Source: Bacteroidales bacterium (GTDB lineage Bacteria > Bacteroidota > Bacteroidia > Bacteroidales > UBA932). From it: DNA of 34,514 nt. Below the pieces are notes generated by a model. That model had not been told where the DNA came from, searched no databases, and was given only the letters and a program-made list of their open reading frames with translations. Within the stretch, counting starts at the first letter, position 1; each line of letters opens with the position of its first letter. Shown piece after piece: positions 15,674-25,844 of the stretch. A program made the translations under genes and the position numbers. Where the stretch lies: contig JAFQAT010000069.1 of assembly GCA_017399865.1 (NCBI GenBank), positions 1 through 34,514 on the forward strand, in the 5' to 3' direction.

Positions 15674-18421
15674 ATGTCTAAAGGAAGATCGTATTTAAAT
15701 GACTGTCTGTCAAGTGAATCCGAAATCGTAAGAAACGGTGCCGGCAAAAATATAATTCCTCCGCCAGAGAAAGATCCATGGTGGAAACTCTATCTTGAAA
15801 AGTTCAAGGACCCGATAATAATCGTCCTGCTCGTTGTGTTCTTCTTCTCCGTTGTCGTCGCTGTCTATGAAGGCGTGTACATGGATAAGGGAACATCTGT
15901 CTTCATAGAGCCTGTGGGAATCATGGTCGCTCTTCTTCTTGCGACCGGAGTCGGATTCATTTTCGAAATGAAGGCCGCCAAGGAGTTCGAAATATTGAAC
16001 AAGGTCAAGGATTCCCGCCCGGTCAAGGTGTTCAGGAAGGATTCTGCAGGAAAGGTCCGACTGGTGGAAATACCGAAGCAGAATGTCGTCAGGGACGATA
16101 TCGTCAAGATTGAAAGCGGTGATGAGATACCGGCAGACGGATATCTGCTTGATGCCACATCACTCATGGTGGATGAATCAAACTTTACAGGTGAACCTTA
16201 TGCCTCAAAGACAGACGAAGAGTCGGAATTCGATGACGATGCCACCTACCCGTCCAACTTCCTTTTAAGGGGAACTACCGTGATTGAAGGGAATGGAGTG
16301 ATGCGCATTTCTGCAATCGGTATGGATACGGAAGAGGGAAAGGGTGTCGCCATAACCCAGGAAGGCCTGGAAGAAGAGACCCCTCTGAACCGTCAGCTCG
16401 CCCAGCTTGGCAGGATGATATCGGTAGCAAGCTTTGTAATCGCTACCCTTATTGTTGTCGGCAGGCTTGTCTTCTATGCAGTAAACGGAGGATTCTCCGA
16501 CGGTACAAGTTTCGTCGAGATAGCGGAGTTCATCCTCGCTTCAATCATGATTGCCGTTACTTTGATTGTAGTGGCCGTGCCGGAAGGACTGCCTATGAGC
16601 GTTACCGTCAGTCTTGCCTTGAGCATGAGGAAGATGCTGAAGGAGAATAATCTTGTCCGCAAGCTCCACGCATGCGAGACCATGGGAGCGGCAACCGTAA
16701 TATGTACGGATAAGACAGGTACCCTGACCAAGAATCAGATGACCGTGATGGAGACGGACTTCTATGGAGGGGATGAAGTACTTGAACTTATCCGTCAGAA
16801 CATGGCCGTCAATTCTACGGCTGAACTCGTGCAGGAAACAGATGGGAATATGGTGTCTATCGGCAATCCGACCGAGGTGGCGCTCTTGAAATGGCTTCAG
16901 GTGAATGGCGTGGATTATCATGAATACCGTGATTCAGCTGAAGTTGCAGGTCAGATTCCGTTCTCGACAGAAAACAAGTATATGCAGACTACGGTCCGCA
17001 GGGATGATTCCGGCGGATTGTTGAGGCTTGTCAAGGGTGCTCCGGAGATTGTCATGGGTATGTGCGATTCCATAGCTGCAGGGCAGACGCGTGAACATGT
17101 GAATCAGACCCTTGCGGGCTATCAGTCGAAGGCGATGAGGACATTGGGATTTGCATGCGGGAAGATCGGCGGTCCGGATGCGTCGGGACTCGTTTTCCTT
17201 GGCGTCGTCGGCATCGCGGACCCTGTAAGGGACGATGTCCGCGAAGCGATCGAGACATGTAAGGACAAGGCCGGAGTCAGGGTCATCATCGTGACCGGTG
17301 ATACTCCGGGAACGGCGAATGAAATCGGACGTCAGATCGGCCTTATCGGGCCGGACGAACCGAACCAGACAATAACCGGTCCCGAGTTTGCCGCTCTTAG
17401 CGACGAAGATGCCAAAGAACTTGTTGCCGATAAGTCATTCAAGATAATATCGCGTGCGCGTCCGGAAGACAAGGCCCGCCTTGTCCGTCTGCTTCAGGCC
17501 TGCAACGAGGTCGTGGCTGTTACGGGAGACGGTACGAATGATGCCCCTGCATTGAGCAAGGCCCATGTCGGACTGTCCATGGGAGACGGCACATCCAGGG
17601 CAAAGGAAGCCAGTGATATAACCATCATCGATAACTCATTCTCCAGCATAAACAAGGCGATCATGTGGGGACGTTCCCTGTATCTCAACATCCAACGCTT
17701 CATCATCTTCCAGATGACCATCAACCTGTGTGCCTGCCTGATCGTGCTTCTGGGATCGTTTCTGGGCCTTGAATCGCCGCTGACAGTCACCCAGATGCTG
17801 TGGGTGAACCTCATCATGGATACATTCGCAGCCATGGCATTGTCGTCCCTGCCAGCCGACAGGAAGGTGCTGAATGACAAGCCGCGGAAATGGAACAGCC
17901 ATATCGTCAACAGAAAGATGCTGGGACGTATTGTGGGTGTAGGGCTTCTTTTCTTTGTCCTGCTTACCGGACTCTGGCAGCTTCTCTGGCATGCTGACAT
18001 AACCAGCGTCCGCGATCTGATCTTGCCGGATACCTTGAGACTTTACTTCAAGGGATTTGCCGATTTCTCACATTCGTCAGATATGAGCAGCACGGAGCTG
18101 GGCATATTCTTCTCGATATTCGTAATGCTCCAGTTCTGGAACCTCTTCAATGCGAAGTACTACAGGACGGACAGAAGTCTTATTCTGGATATCATTGACC
18201 TGTTCAGGAATCCGAAGAAAGTGAAGGAATCATTCAGCGCGGGCTTCATCTGGATATCCCTGGTCATCGTTCTAGGCCAGATCCTGATCGTGACCTTTGC
18301 CGGCCCTCTCTTCAACGTCTCCCGCCTCAGCTTCAGCGACTGGATGTGGATGCTTCTGCTGACCTCTCCGGTTCTTCTTGTCGCTGACGTTGTCAGGACG
18401 GTCAGGAGGGTGATCCGATAA
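15674..18421 (+). CDS. P-type (PMCA-like) Ca2+-transporting ATPase
   Basis: This 915-residue membrane pump has the full P2 ATPase order. The actuator loop has VDESNFTGEP with the catalytic Glu, where the Ser of TGES is Pro. The M4 ion site is VAVPEGLP. The phosphorylation site is DKTGTLTKNQM (Asp346). The nucleotide domain has KGAPEIVM. The hinge is TGDGTNDAPAL (617-627). The M5-M6 region QMTINLCACLIVLLG and WVNLIMDTFAAMAL has the Asn...Asp pair of plasma-membrane-type (IIB) calcium pumps rather than SERCA. Two N-terminal and about six C-terminal membrane helices are present. It likely exports Ca2+; ion specificity is inferred. I chose ATG 15674 over an in-frame TTG at 15662. A weak -7-like TACTTTCG lies at 15640-15647. 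Confidence 0.93.
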   Translation: MSKGRSYLNDCLSSESEIVRNGAGKNIIPPPEKDPWWKLYLEKFKDPIIIVLLVVFFFSVVVAVYEGVYMDKGTSVFIEPVGIMVALLLATGVGFIFEMKAAKEFEILNKVKDSRPVKVFRKDSAGKVRLVEIPKQNVVRDDIVKIESGDEIPADGYLLDATSLMVDESNFTGEPYASKTDEESEFDDDATYPSNFLLRGTTVIEGNGVMRISAIGMDTEEGKGVAITQEGLEEETPLNRQLAQLGRMISVASFVIATLIVVGRLVFYAVNGGFSDGTSFVEIAEFILASIMIAVTLIVVAVPEGLPMSVTVSLALSMRKMLKENNLVRKLHACETMGAATVICTDKTGTLTKNQMTVMETDFYGGDEVLELIRQNMAVNSTAELVQETDGNMVSIGNPTEVALLKWLQVNGVDYHEYRDSAEVAGQIPFSTENKYMQTTVRRDDSGGLLRLVKGAPEIVMGMCDSIAAGQTREHVNQTLAGYQSKAMRTLGFACGKIGGPDASGLVFLGVVGIADPVRDDVREAIETCKDKAGVRVIIVTGDTPGTANEIGRQIGLIGPDEPNQTITGPEFAALSDEDAKELVADKSFKIISRARPEDKARLVRLLQACNEVVAVTGDGTNDAPALSKAHVGLSMGDGTSRAKEASDITIIDNSFSSINKAIMWGRSLYLNIQRFIIFQMTINLCACLIVLLGSFLGLESPLTVTQMLWVNLIMDTFAAMALSSLPADRKVLNDKPRKWNSHIVNRKMLGRIVGVGLLFFVLLTGLWQLLWHADITSVRDLILPDTLRLYFKGFADFSHSSDMSSTELGIFFSIFVMLQFWNLFNAKYYRTDRSLILDIIDLFRNPKKVKESFSAGFIWISLVIVLGQILIVTFAGPLFNVSRLSFSDWMWMLLLTSPVLLVADVVRTVRRVIR

Positions 18422-18459
18422 CCAGTCCTTTGCGGCAGCCCTTCCCGGACATCAGTCTT

Positions 18460-18484
18460 CCCTTGGGGCCGTCCTCCCCAAGGG
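18460..18484 (+). terminator. GC-rich hairpin after the Ca2+ ATPase gene
   Basis: CCCTTGGGG (18460-18468) pairs perfectly with CCCCAAGGG (18476-18484) around a 7-base loop. No T tract follows, so it may act as a processing or partial termination signal rather than a classical terminator. Confidence 0.4.
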
Positions 18485-18541
18485 CTTCGGTAGCCAGCCC
18501 CTTAAGCGGCCTTTCAGTCACCCCCCCTGAATGGCTTTCTT

Positions 18542-18657
18542 GCGACACCTGTGACAGTTTTGAGACATTTATTGATACAGGTGTTGCCAGAACCAGCCCT
18601 TTTGAACGATTCCCGCGACACCTGTGACAGTTTTCGTGCGTTTTCTGTCACAGGTGT
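18542..18657. repeat. Two adjacent copies of an intergenic hairpin repeat
   Basis: GCGACACCTGTGACAGTTTT occurs at 18542-18561 and again, identical, at 18615-18634. Each copy is followed by an inverted partner. After the second, CTGTCACAGGTGT (18645-18657) is a perfect 13-base complement of ACACCTGTGACAG (18618-18630). After the first, TGATACAGGTGT (18573-18584) matches 10 of 12. The result is two stem-loops with 14-19-base loops, 73 bases apart, in a gene-free stretch. The form recalls REP/BIME-type elements or a dimeric-protein binding site. Confidence 0.7.
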
Positions 18658-18679
18658 GGAAACGAGTCAGATTATTTTG

Positions 18680-18687
18680 TAAATTTG
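18680..18687 (+). promoter_or_regulatory. -7 box candidate for the membrane protein gene at 18695
   Basis: TAAATTTG matches TAnnTTTG. It lies only 7 bases before the ATG at 18695, so the transcript would be nearly leaderless, and no clear -33 is seen. Confidence 0.35.
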
Positions 18688-18694
18688 TAGGGTT

Positions 18695-20110
18695 ATGAAA
18701 GATAAGACCCTCTTTGAAAAGCTGTTTCCTTACCATGTGAGCCAGATAGAGATGTTCTATGGTGAGGAGAAGTGCAGAGAATATGTCAAGGAAGCTAATG
18801 ATTGGCTTGTGTCCTTCATGTGGCTTTTAGGAATGTCGTGCTTTGTTGTAGTCATGACAATTGCCGATATCTCGTCTCTGTCAAGCCGGACCATAAGTAA
18901 ATTGCTCTTGTTCAGTATCTTTCTTTTATGGATGGTCTACATCTTGATCACACAATTGAAGGATATCTATAAGATGACTTGGGGAGACGGTTATCTTATG
19001 AAGAAATGGTTGAAAGCTACAATACTGGTACTGACCGTATCTGCAGTATCTGCCGGTTTCAACATCTATTCCATTGTGACTATGCTTGATTTCAGCAGCC
19101 TGAAAAAGAAACGGGCGGAGATGGATGAACTAGGAATTGTAGTCACGATACCTCGTGGATGGGATACCTTCTATTGGAATCAGAAACCGTCTCCTTCCAG
19201 TTCCAAGCCGACTTATAGCTTCAGCGTGAGTGATGACTATCGGCAGATGGATTTCAAGGTTTATGGACGGACCCGTACTCCAGAAACCTCTTTCAAAGAT
19301 ATTGAACCGGTGTTTGACAGAGTTGTAGAAGTTTCTCTGGACGGCTCATTGATTGCCGGGCCGGAAACCGTGGAGCACCACGGTTTGGCAGTGCACAGGA
19401 CCATAGGCACGCAGAAAGTCTCTCCGGGAATTACGTATATTCATTATCAGCTGATTCATAAGGGTTCCGTAATCAGCTATGTATATCGTTTCTATAACGA
19501 CCGTTATGATCTTGATAGGGAACTCTCTGCATCGGAACGTATGCTGAAGAATATTGAACTGACCGATGTCATGGTGCCGGAACCCGCAATGCAGAAGATG
19601 GTAAGAAGCATAGTGCAGGAGAATGTATATCCATACGATTTCTCAGAATATGACCATGGGATTGACATCCGTTCTGCCTGCATGGATATAGCTTTCCCGG
19701 CAGACAGGAGATCGGTACTGTGGATTGTTCGCAATCAAGGTTTCTTCAATTTCATCATTCATATGAAAGATGGGTCTGATATCAGATTCGTACTACAGCC
19801 GGGACAGGCTGAAGGGAATACGGCCATCGCAGAAGAGGAAGAGGCTTTCATAGTACATACATACGTAATGATGGATAAGGAAGAAGGGTATCTTCATGTT
19901 CCTGAAATCGTGAGGATCGGAGGTTTTTCAGGATGGAAGGCAATAGGGAAATTGTCAAGGATCAACGGGGATTTCATTGTGGCGTGTTACGATACGTGGT
20001 ATAAGGGATCACATCTTCAGATATGTGCTGAGATTCCGGATGATGGCAGGGATTATCGGGCCGGACTGGCCAAGGCGGAAACCATTATTGAAAACATTGA
20101 CTTTTATTGA
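18695..20110 (+). CDS. Uncharacterised membrane protein with three N-terminal helices
   Basis: I do not recognise the family. The 471-residue protein has a short polar N terminus with [20 protein letters not shown]. Three hydrophobic helices follow (about 38-57, 67-86 and 107-130), then a large soluble part from about residue 140. The soluble part has two similar-looking regions: the first has [13 protein letters not shown] and later [24 protein letters not shown], then LKNIEL. The second has [20 protein letters not shown] and ends [10 protein letters not shown]. The first is reminiscent of DUF1795/PsbP-like domains (PxGW start, ..VxSIxF end), an inference from pattern only. Codon use and AT content are slightly higher than in neighbours. 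It starts just after the repeat-bearing gap. Confidence 0.75.
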   Translation: MKDKTLFEKLFPYHVSQIEMFYGEEKCREYVKEANDWLVSFMWLLGMSCFVVVMTIADISSLSSRTISKLLLFSIFLLWMVYILITQLKDIYKMTWGDGYLMKKWLKATILVLTVSAVSAGFNIYSIVTMLDFSSLKKKRAEMDELGIVVTIPRGWDTFYWNQKPSPSSSKPTYSFSVSDDYRQMDFKVYGRTRTPETSFKDIEPVFDRVVEVSLDGSLIAGPETVEHHGLAVHRTIGTQKVSPGITYIHYQLIHKGSVISYVYRFYNDRYDLDRELSASERMLKNIELTDVMVPEPAMQKMVRSIVQENVYPYDFSEYDHGIDIRSACMDIAFPADRRSVLWIVRNQGFFNFIIHMKDGSDIRFVLQPGQAEGNTAIAEEEEAFIVHTYVMMDKEEGYLHVPEIVRIGGFSGWKAIGKLSRINGDFIVACYDTWYKGSHLQICAEIPDDGRDYRAGLAKAETIIENIDFY

Positions 20111-20139
20111 TTCCGTTCGGGCATTTTTTTGTAATTTTA
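20107..20139 (+). promoter_or_regulatory. Weak promoter candidate for uvrA
   Basis: TTG (20107-20109) is followed after 22 bases by TAATTTTA (20132-20139), a one-mismatch TAnnTTTG. It lies in the 52-base gap before uvrA. Confidence 0.35.
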
Positions 20140-20162
20140 CGGGCTCGGAAAAATGATGACAT

Positions 20163-23030
20163 ATGGCAGAAGAAGGGAACATAATAGTAAGAAAAGCCAA
20201 GGTAAACAACCTGAAGGATATAACTGTCGAGATACCGCGAGGCAAGTTCGTGGTAATCACAGGCATATCCGGTTCGGGAAAATCGTCCCTTGCGTTCGAT
20301 ACTCTCTTTGCAGAAGGCCAGAGGCGCTTCGCAGAGAGTCTTTCTTCGTATGCCAGACAGTTCCTCGGCCGTATGTCCAAGCCTGACGTCGAGCTTATCG
20401 AGGGCATACCGCCGGCAATCGCCATAGAGCAGAAGGTGAATACACGCAATCCACGCTCTACAATCGCTACAAGCACGGAGATATATGATTATCTGCGTAT
20501 GATCTTCGCCCGTATCGGACGTACATATTCTCCTGTGACCGGTGAGGAGGTCAAGTGCCATACGGCAGGCGATGTCATGCGATATATCTTTGAAGGGGGA
20601 GCGTCTGCAGTATATCTTCTCGCAGACCTGAACTGGGATGCAAGAGAGGACAAGGTCGAGCTCATGCTCCAGCTGAAGGAGGAAGGTTATTCTCGTTTCT
20701 TTACAGATCGGGCTGTGCGTATCGAAGAGGTCATGAAGATGGCGCAGACCGGGGAGTATCCGTCTGAACTTTATCTTCTGATAGACAGACTGAAGGTGCC
20801 TTCCGTAAAGGACGGTCTTCCGGAAGAATCATATTCCCAGACAGACTGGGAAGACCTGCAGACCCGTCTTCATGCTTCGATTGATTCCGCTTTCGACAAG
20901 GGCAACGGCTCCCTTCTCGTGAGGAAGGAATATGCGGATTCCGGAAAAGTGGAGCTGAAAGACTTTATAAACCGGTTCGAGGCCGACGGAATCGAGTTCG
21001 CAAGGCCGGACGAATATATGTTCAGCTTCAACAGTCCTCTGGGCGCATGTCCTGTGTGCGGAGGTCTGGGACAGATCATCGGCATCAGCGAGGATCTTGT
21101 CGTACCGGACAAGAGCAAGACGATATATGATGGGGCCATAGCATGCTGGCGAGGGGAGAAGATGGGCTGGTTCAAGGACCAGCTGGTAAGGAACTCCGCC
21201 CGTTATGGCATACCTATATTCGAGCCCTACTGCAACCTTAGCCAGGAAGTCAAGGACCTTATCTGGAACGGGTGTCAGGGACCGACGGAAGAGGATTCGG
21301 TCTTCGGACTCAACGAATTCTTCAAGTGGGTCGAATCCAACAGGTACAAGATACAGTACAAGTACATGCTCAGCCGTTACTCGGGCAGGACGGTCTGCAA
21401 GGAATGCGGAGGCAGCAGGCTCCGTAAGGAAGCGATGTATGTGAAGGTGGGTGGAAAGACCATCCACGAGCTTCTCTGCATGAATGTGGAGCAGATGCTC
21501 CAGTTCTTCGAGAACCTTTCTCTGGAGGATTGGGAACAGAAGGTGGTCCGCAAGGCTGTGGAGGAAATCGAGTCCAGATTGAGGTATATTCTTGACGTCG
21601 GTCTGGGATATCTTACTCTGAACCGTACGTCAAACACCCTTTCAGGCGGTGAGAGCCAGAGAATAAATCTGGTGACTGCTTTGGGAAGTTCTCTGGTGGG
21701 ATCTCTATATATTCTTGACGAGCCAAGCATCGGGCTTCATCCGAGGGATACGGCAAGACTGATAGACGTGCTGAAACGCCTGCGTGACATCGGCAATACA
21801 GTTGTGGTAGTGGAGCATGATGAGGAGATAATGAGGGCAGCCGACCTTATCATAGATATCGGTCCTAAGGCCGGAGTCAACGGTGGAGAGATCGTTTATC
21901 AGGGGCGTCTTGACGGGGAAAAGACAGAAGAAGAAAGGTCGAGGTCGCTTACTCTCCAGTATCTGGGAGGTGACAGGACCCGCTATGTGAGAAAGAAGCA
22001 TTCATGGAACTATTCCATCACTGTGGAAGGTGCCATGGAACATAATCTTAAGGATATAAACGTGAAGTTCCCTCTCGGGGTCCTTACCGTAGTCACAGGT
22101 GTCAGCGGAAGCGGAAAGTCGTCCCTGGTGGGCGATATACTCTATCCTGCCCTGTACCGCCATATCAATCAGGCCGGTTCGGCACCGGGAACGTTCAGAG
22201 GCCTTTCCGGAAGCCTGGACCGCATCACCCAGGTGGAGTATGTGGATCAGAATCCGATAGGAAAGAGTTCCCGCTCGAACGCAGTCACATACCTCAAGGT
22301 ATATGACGATATCAGAAAGCTTCTTTCCGACCAGCAGTATGCAAGGATGAATGGATTTACTCCTTCCCATTTCTCCTTCAATATCGATGGAGGACGCTGT
22401 CCCGAATGTCAGGGCGAAGGATTCGTAAAGATCGGCATGCAGTTCATGGCAGACGTTTCCATGGTATGCGAGTCATGCGGAGGCAAGAGGTTCAGACCTG
22501 GTATTCTGGAAGTACGCTACAAGGAAAAGAACATAGATGACATACTCAATATGAGCGTAGAAGAGGCCATATCCTTCTTCGGCTCGCAGGATGATCCGGT
22601 TGCGAAGAGGATAGCCGAAAGGCTCCAGCCTCTGGTGGATGTAGGTCTGTCGTACATAAAGCTCGGACAGAGCAGCAGCACTCTCTCCGGCGGTGAGAGC
22701 CAGAGAATAAAGCTGGCATATTTCCTCTCTATGAGCGGCGAACAGGTGTCGAAGTCAAAGCAGCAGAAGATACTGTTCATATTTGACGAGCCGACCACAG
22801 GTCTGCATTTCTACGATGTCGAGAAGCTTCTCAAGTCCTTCGACGCCCTTCTGGCAAAGGGCCATACGATAGTCGTCGTCGAGCATAATCTGGATGTGAT
22901 CCGGGCAGCCGACTGGGTCATCGATCTTGGTCCTGAGGCCGGTGACGCTGGCGGCAGTCTGGTATACGCCGGCACACCGGAAGACCTCGCTGCATGCGAG
23001 TCTTCCCATACGGCCGCCTATCTTCGTTAA
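20163..23030 (+). CDS. uvrA: Excinuclease ABC subunit UvrA
   Basis: UvrA recognises damaged DNA and loads UvrB in nucleotide excision repair. The 955-residue protein has the duplicated ABC-ATPase layout. Walker A motifs are GISGSGKS (34-41) and GVSGSGKS (646-653). Each half has LSGGESQRI, followed by [11 protein letters not shown] and [11 protein letters not shown]. Zinc-binding Cys pairs are visible in CPVCGGLG with CKECGGSRL, and in CPECQGEG with CESCGGKRF. The second zinc module and its [12 protein letters not shown] context are typical of UvrA1. Length is normal. The stop codon overlaps the stop of the converging fimbrillin-like gene by 4 bases, with no space for a separate terminator. 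Confidence 0.98.
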   Translation: MAEEGNIIVRKAKVNNLKDITVEIPRGKFVVITGISGSGKSSLAFDTLFAEGQRRFAESLSSYARQFLGRMSKPDVELIEGIPPAIAIEQKVNTRNPRSTIATSTEIYDYLRMIFARIGRTYSPVTGEEVKCHTAGDVMRYIFEGGASAVYLLADLNWDAREDKVELMLQLKEEGYSRFFTDRAVRIEEVMKMAQTGEYPSELYLLIDRLKVPSVKDGLPEESYSQTDWEDLQTRLHASIDSAFDKGNGSLLVRKEYADSGKVELKDFINRFEADGIEFARPDEYMFSFNSPLGACPVCGGLGQIIGISEDLVVPDKSKTIYDGAIACWRGEKMGWFKDQLVRNSARYGIPIFEPYCNLSQEVKDLIWNGCQGPTEEDSVFGLNEFFKWVESNRYKIQYKYMLSRYSGRTVCKECGGSRLRKEAMYVKVGGKTIHELLCMNVEQMLQFFENLSLEDWEQKVVRKAVEEIESRLRYILDVGLGYLTLNRTSNTLSGGESQRINLVTALGSSLVGSLYILDEPSIGLHPRDTARLIDVLKRLRDIGNTVVVVEHDEEIMRAADLIIDIGPKAGVNGGEIVYQGRLDGEKTEEERSRSLTLQYLGGDRTRYVRKKHSWNYSITVEGAMEHNLKDINVKFPLGVLTVVTGVSGSGKSSLVGDILYPALYRHINQAGSAPGTFRGLSGSLDRITQVEYVDQNPIGKSSRSNAVTYLKVYDDIRKLLSDQQYARMNGFTPSHFSFNIDGGRCPECQGEGFVKIGMQFMADVSMVCESCGGKRFRPGILEVRYKEKNIDDILNMSVEEAISFFGSQDDPVAKRIAERLQPLVDVGLSYIKLGQSSSTLSGGESQRIKLAYFLSMSGEQVSKSKQQKILFIFDEPTTGLHFYDVEKLLKSFDALLAKGHTIVVVEHNLDVIRAADWVIDLGPEAGDAGGSLVYAGTPEDLAACESSHTAAYLR

Positions 23031-25243
23031 GGCCTCACCAGTATAAGTGCCATCCCGCTTCTGTTTATAGGGTCTCCTGCAGTCATGTATACTATCCCTG
23101 ACCCGGGCTTCTTCAGATATAATGTGACTCCATGCCCGTCATCATCGACCCGGTAGTCATAGATGCCTCTGCTTTTGTCGTAGTTCAGTTCCTCATAACC
23201 AGGGTCGAAAGGAGCTGTCCGGGGATAGCACTCACACCAGACGCGTATGGTGTCGCCAACATGTCCTTCGATGTAGTTTCCCGGCATGATGTCGAATACA
23301 GGGATGACGGGACCTATGCCGCTTTTGTCAATCCTCCATCCGCTCTGGGACAGACCGTCATTTTCAGGGATGACGGTTATAGGATAATGGCTGTTTCTTT
23401 CTATGTCGTAGCGCCCTTCTTCGTCCTCGATATAAAATCTGTAGATCAGCGGACTGTCGTAGCTGATCAGATCGGACGACAGGTAATCCATCTCGATTTC
23501 CACGTATGACGCGGTGTCGACCGACAGTTCCTGACCCTGCATGTTCTCAAGCACATAGACGGAAACCTCGTCGCTCAATCCTCTGCTTCCGGAAATGTTC
23601 AGCGGCTTGCATTGTACGGCATCCAGTTCGGATCCCCGTTCAAACACGTCATGGTAGGAATACGCTCTTGATGGGACGGCTATGGATGCATATCTGGGAC
23701 AATTGCCGATGCTGACCCGTCTCACGGTTAGCCTGACGTCTTTTGAAAGACGGCTTCTGTCCATTCTCAGACTTATCTTTGCTGTAATGCGGACCAGATC
23801 GATGGCAATCTCTCCTCCAGGCTTTATGCCTTCGGCAAAAGCGCTCATGGGAAGCCCGTTACCGTATCCATCGCCTTCCTTCAGCTCCACAAACGACTTT
23901 TCCCACTCGGAATAATCCTTGATGTCAAGCTTCCGTCCAATATTGGCGAGAGCAGCTATGGTATAGTTTCTCCCTTTTATGAGCGGGATGCTGAATTCAA
24001 TGTCATCACTTTCTCGGATGCCATCTTTCCAGATAGTTTTTTCAACTGCTCCGTCAGCGAAGATCCATATGTTCATGTCGTTGATCTTCCCCTCGTCCTG
24101 AAGGCCTGCCTTTGTCCCGACGCCAGGCGGCCTCACGATGATTTTCGTGTTCTGGAACATTACCCGATTGTCGTCCTTATCCTCCCATGGCTTGACGCTC
24201 ATGAGAACGTCAGCATCCTCGGCGCCGATCGCTGTATCCGGATCCTTCATGCCTTTGCGTGAAATGGTGATGTTGAAGACATATCTGCTGTTTCTTTGGA
24301 TTCCCGGGTTTTCCGTGCCTTCCGAGCGGTTGATGTCTATCGGCCACCAGAATGTCTCGCCTCTGATCTTTCCTTCGATGACAAGCCTTGTGAACGGAGT
24401 GCCGGGTCCTTCCTTCTGACTTGTATTCGGATAGCATATGAAGCTTATTCCGGGCTCGACCGGTTTCCCGGATATGTTGAAGTCCATCTTGTGATATACC
24501 ATGTCAGGTTCGGCAAAGCATGCGACATCATCCATGTCCAGTTTTCTGGAATTGACGGTCTGACCAGGGACTATATGGCCGTCCGAAGTCAGAGGACATT
24601 GCGCGTTTACATTTGTCAGATATGCGCAGACATCCGTAATCTCCTCTCCTTCATATGCGCTCCCTCTGAAGTCGCACCGTATCGACTGCAGTACGATCTC
24701 GCTTGCCATTCTTCTCATTTCCATGTGACTGACTACGGGGCTGCCTGCCGTGACTTCTCCTTCAGCCGTCGCATACAGGGAACCACGTCTTTCCTTCTGC
24801 AGTTCAAGGTATACCTCGTCCAAGGCCTCAATCGAGTTTATGCCCGTCCAGTCATATATGGATCTTTGCAGATTGGCGCATATGAATACCTTCTTTCTTC
24901 CGCTTTGGGACCTTATTCCTATGCTGCTGCCGTCGAAGGTGTCCATCCGCTGGTAGGAATCAAGGTGACCTGCCCGGTCGTCGTCGAATGTGAATATGTC
25001 TATCGGTCCTGTCATGCTATTGTCCTCCAATACGTCCAGCGTGACCTTTGTCGTCACTTCGTTCCCGTCAGTTATCTCCGGATCCGTGCCTATTGGATCT
25101 TTACATGAAAACAGCGTCGGGAGAATGAGCAAGGTCGTGATAGTGCCCAGAGTGAGCTGTTTATGATATAGAAATAATCGCTTGAAAGAAATTGTAGATG
25201 TGAAACTCCTCTCCCGACTCCTGTTTTTCATGCTTCTGTTCAT
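23027..25243 (-). CDS. Fimbrillin-like surface lipoprotein (two-module)
   Basis: The 738-residue protein starts with a basic N terminus, a hydrophobic stretch (about 30-46) and a lipobox-like LFSC, placing the lipid-bearing Cys at residue 47. The body reads as beta-rich fimbrillin-type modules. The first ends in NSRYVFNITISRKG and VKPWEDKDDN. A second begins IIVRPPGV then MNIWIFADG and includes YTIAALANIG. Later, VSVYVLENMQGQELSVDTASYVEIEMDY, YRFYIEDEEGRYDIERNSHYPITVIPE resembles the DUF4906/fimbrial end domain. A final Ig-like region follows. A fimbrial tip or anchoring role is inferred. I chose ATG 25243, which overlaps the upstream stop (ATGA), over a longer frame reaching 25423. It is the second gene of a minus-strand operon. 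Confidence 0.8.
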   Translation of the reverse strand: MNRSMKNRSRERSFTSTISFKRLFLYHKQLTLGTITTLLILPTLFSCKDPIGTDPEITDGNEVTTKVTLDVLEDNSMTGPIDIFTFDDDRAGHLDSYQRMDTFDGSSIGIRSQSGRKKVFICANLQRSIYDWTGINSIEALDEVYLELQKERRGSLYATAEGEVTAGSPVVSHMEMRRMASEIVLQSIRCDFRGSAYEGEEITDVCAYLTNVNAQCPLTSDGHIVPGQTVNSRKLDMDDVACFAEPDMVYHKMDFNISGKPVEPGISFICYPNTSQKEGPGTPFTRLVIEGKIRGETFWWPIDINRSEGTENPGIQRNSRYVFNITISRKGMKDPDTAIGAEDADVLMSVKPWEDKDDNRVMFQNTKIIVRPPGVGTKAGLQDEGKINDMNIWIFADGAVEKTIWKDGIRESDDIEFSIPLIKGRNYTIAALANIGRKLDIKDYSEWEKSFVELKEGDGYGNGLPMSAFAEGIKPGGEIAIDLVRITAKISLRMDRSRLSKDVRLTVRRVSIGNCPRYASIAVPSRAYSYHDVFERGSELDAVQCKPLNISGSRGLSDEVSVYVLENMQGQELSVDTASYVEIEMDYLSSDLISYDSPLIYRFYIEDEEGRYDIERNSHYPITVIPENDGLSQSGWRIDKSGIGPVIPVFDIMPGNYIEGHVGDTIRVWCECYPRTAPFDPGYEELNYDKSRGIYDYRVDDDGHGVTLYLKKPGSGIVYMTAGDPINRSGMALILVRP

Positions 25244-25761
25244 TTTCTGTCTGTTCTGATTGTCCAATATATTCCGATACAGAGTTCCGTACCATTCAGA
25301 TTGTCTTCCTGTACTGCCTGCAGGATGTCTGTCCTCAGTGACATCATGGCGCATAGCCTCCTGCATATCGGTATGCAGTAGCCAGCCTCGATGCAGCAGT
25401 CCGCCCTGACATCTTCCGTACACTTGAGTCCGGTTTCCAGATATGCGCCTTCATATATGCTTTCAGGCCAATAGCGGAAACCGATCCGGCTGTTCTTTAG
25501 TATGGAACTTCTTTTCATCGGAGTGGCGAATTCGCCTGTGTGTTCCTCATATTCGCTGCGGTCCTTTCTGAATAATCCGCTGATGTCAGTATCAGTCCTC
25601 CACGTGACAGACCACTTCCGGCTGAATCCGCATCCAGCGGAAATGTTCATCCCGCTGGTCTTCAAGAAGCTTCCCACGTCAATGCCCAGACTGAAAACAG
25701 GCTGGGCATGTCCGCAGCAGCATAGAAGGAAGGCTGAAAGAATGGCAGAAATCCGTTTCAT
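25240..25761 (-). CDS. Small exported outer-membrane-type protein of the fimbrial operon
   Basis: The 173-residue protein has a signal peptide (MKRISAILSAFLLCCCGHAQ) and a short beta-rich body with alternating hydrophobic residues (SLGIDVGSFL, SAGCGFSRKWSVTW, RIGFRYW, YLETGLKC) ending CIGIYWTIRTDRK. It resembles the small DUF3575-type barrels that precede fimbrillin genes in Bacteroidales, but the match is by pattern only. I chose ATG 25761 because the signal peptide begins there; an in-frame start at 25803 would add 14 polar residues. Six Cys in the mature part is unusual for such a barrel. Its stop overlaps the next start. Confidence 0.65.
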   Translation of the reverse strand: MKRISAILSAFLLCCCGHAQPVFSLGIDVGSFLKTSGMNISAGCGFSRKWSVTWRTDTDISGLFRKDRSEYEEHTGEFATPMKRSSILKNSRIGFRYWPESIYEGAYLETGLKCTEDVRADCCIEAGYCIPICRRLCAMMSLRTDILQAVQEDNLNGTELCIGIYWTIRTDRK

Positions 25762-25772
25762 CTTTTTTTTCG

Positions 25773-25780
25773 CAAAGCTA
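25773..25780 (-). promoter_or_regulatory. -7 box candidate for the fimbrial-type operon
   Basis: TAGCTTTG on the minus strand fits TAnnTTTG. It is only about 12 bases before ATG 25761, giving a very short leader, so it may be fortuitous. Confidence 0.3.
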
Positions 25781-25844
25781 TGCCTGCCGATCCGAATCAT
25801 CATCAGATCATAAAAAAGATTCGGCGGATTTTTCTTTTTTTTAT

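Noticed and set aside
18542-18657. CRISPR-like repeat
   Set aside because: Only two units, each with an internal inverted partner, no spacer series and no cas genes.
24296-25108. 270-residue plus-strand frame within the fimbrillin-like gene
   Set aside because: Antisense shadow with no family signature; the minus-strand reading has a lipobox and a coherent operon context.
25811-25842. Rho-independent terminator from the A-rich and T-rich tracts
   Set aside because: The central GATTCGGCGGAT has no proper complementary arms, so no stable stem forms.
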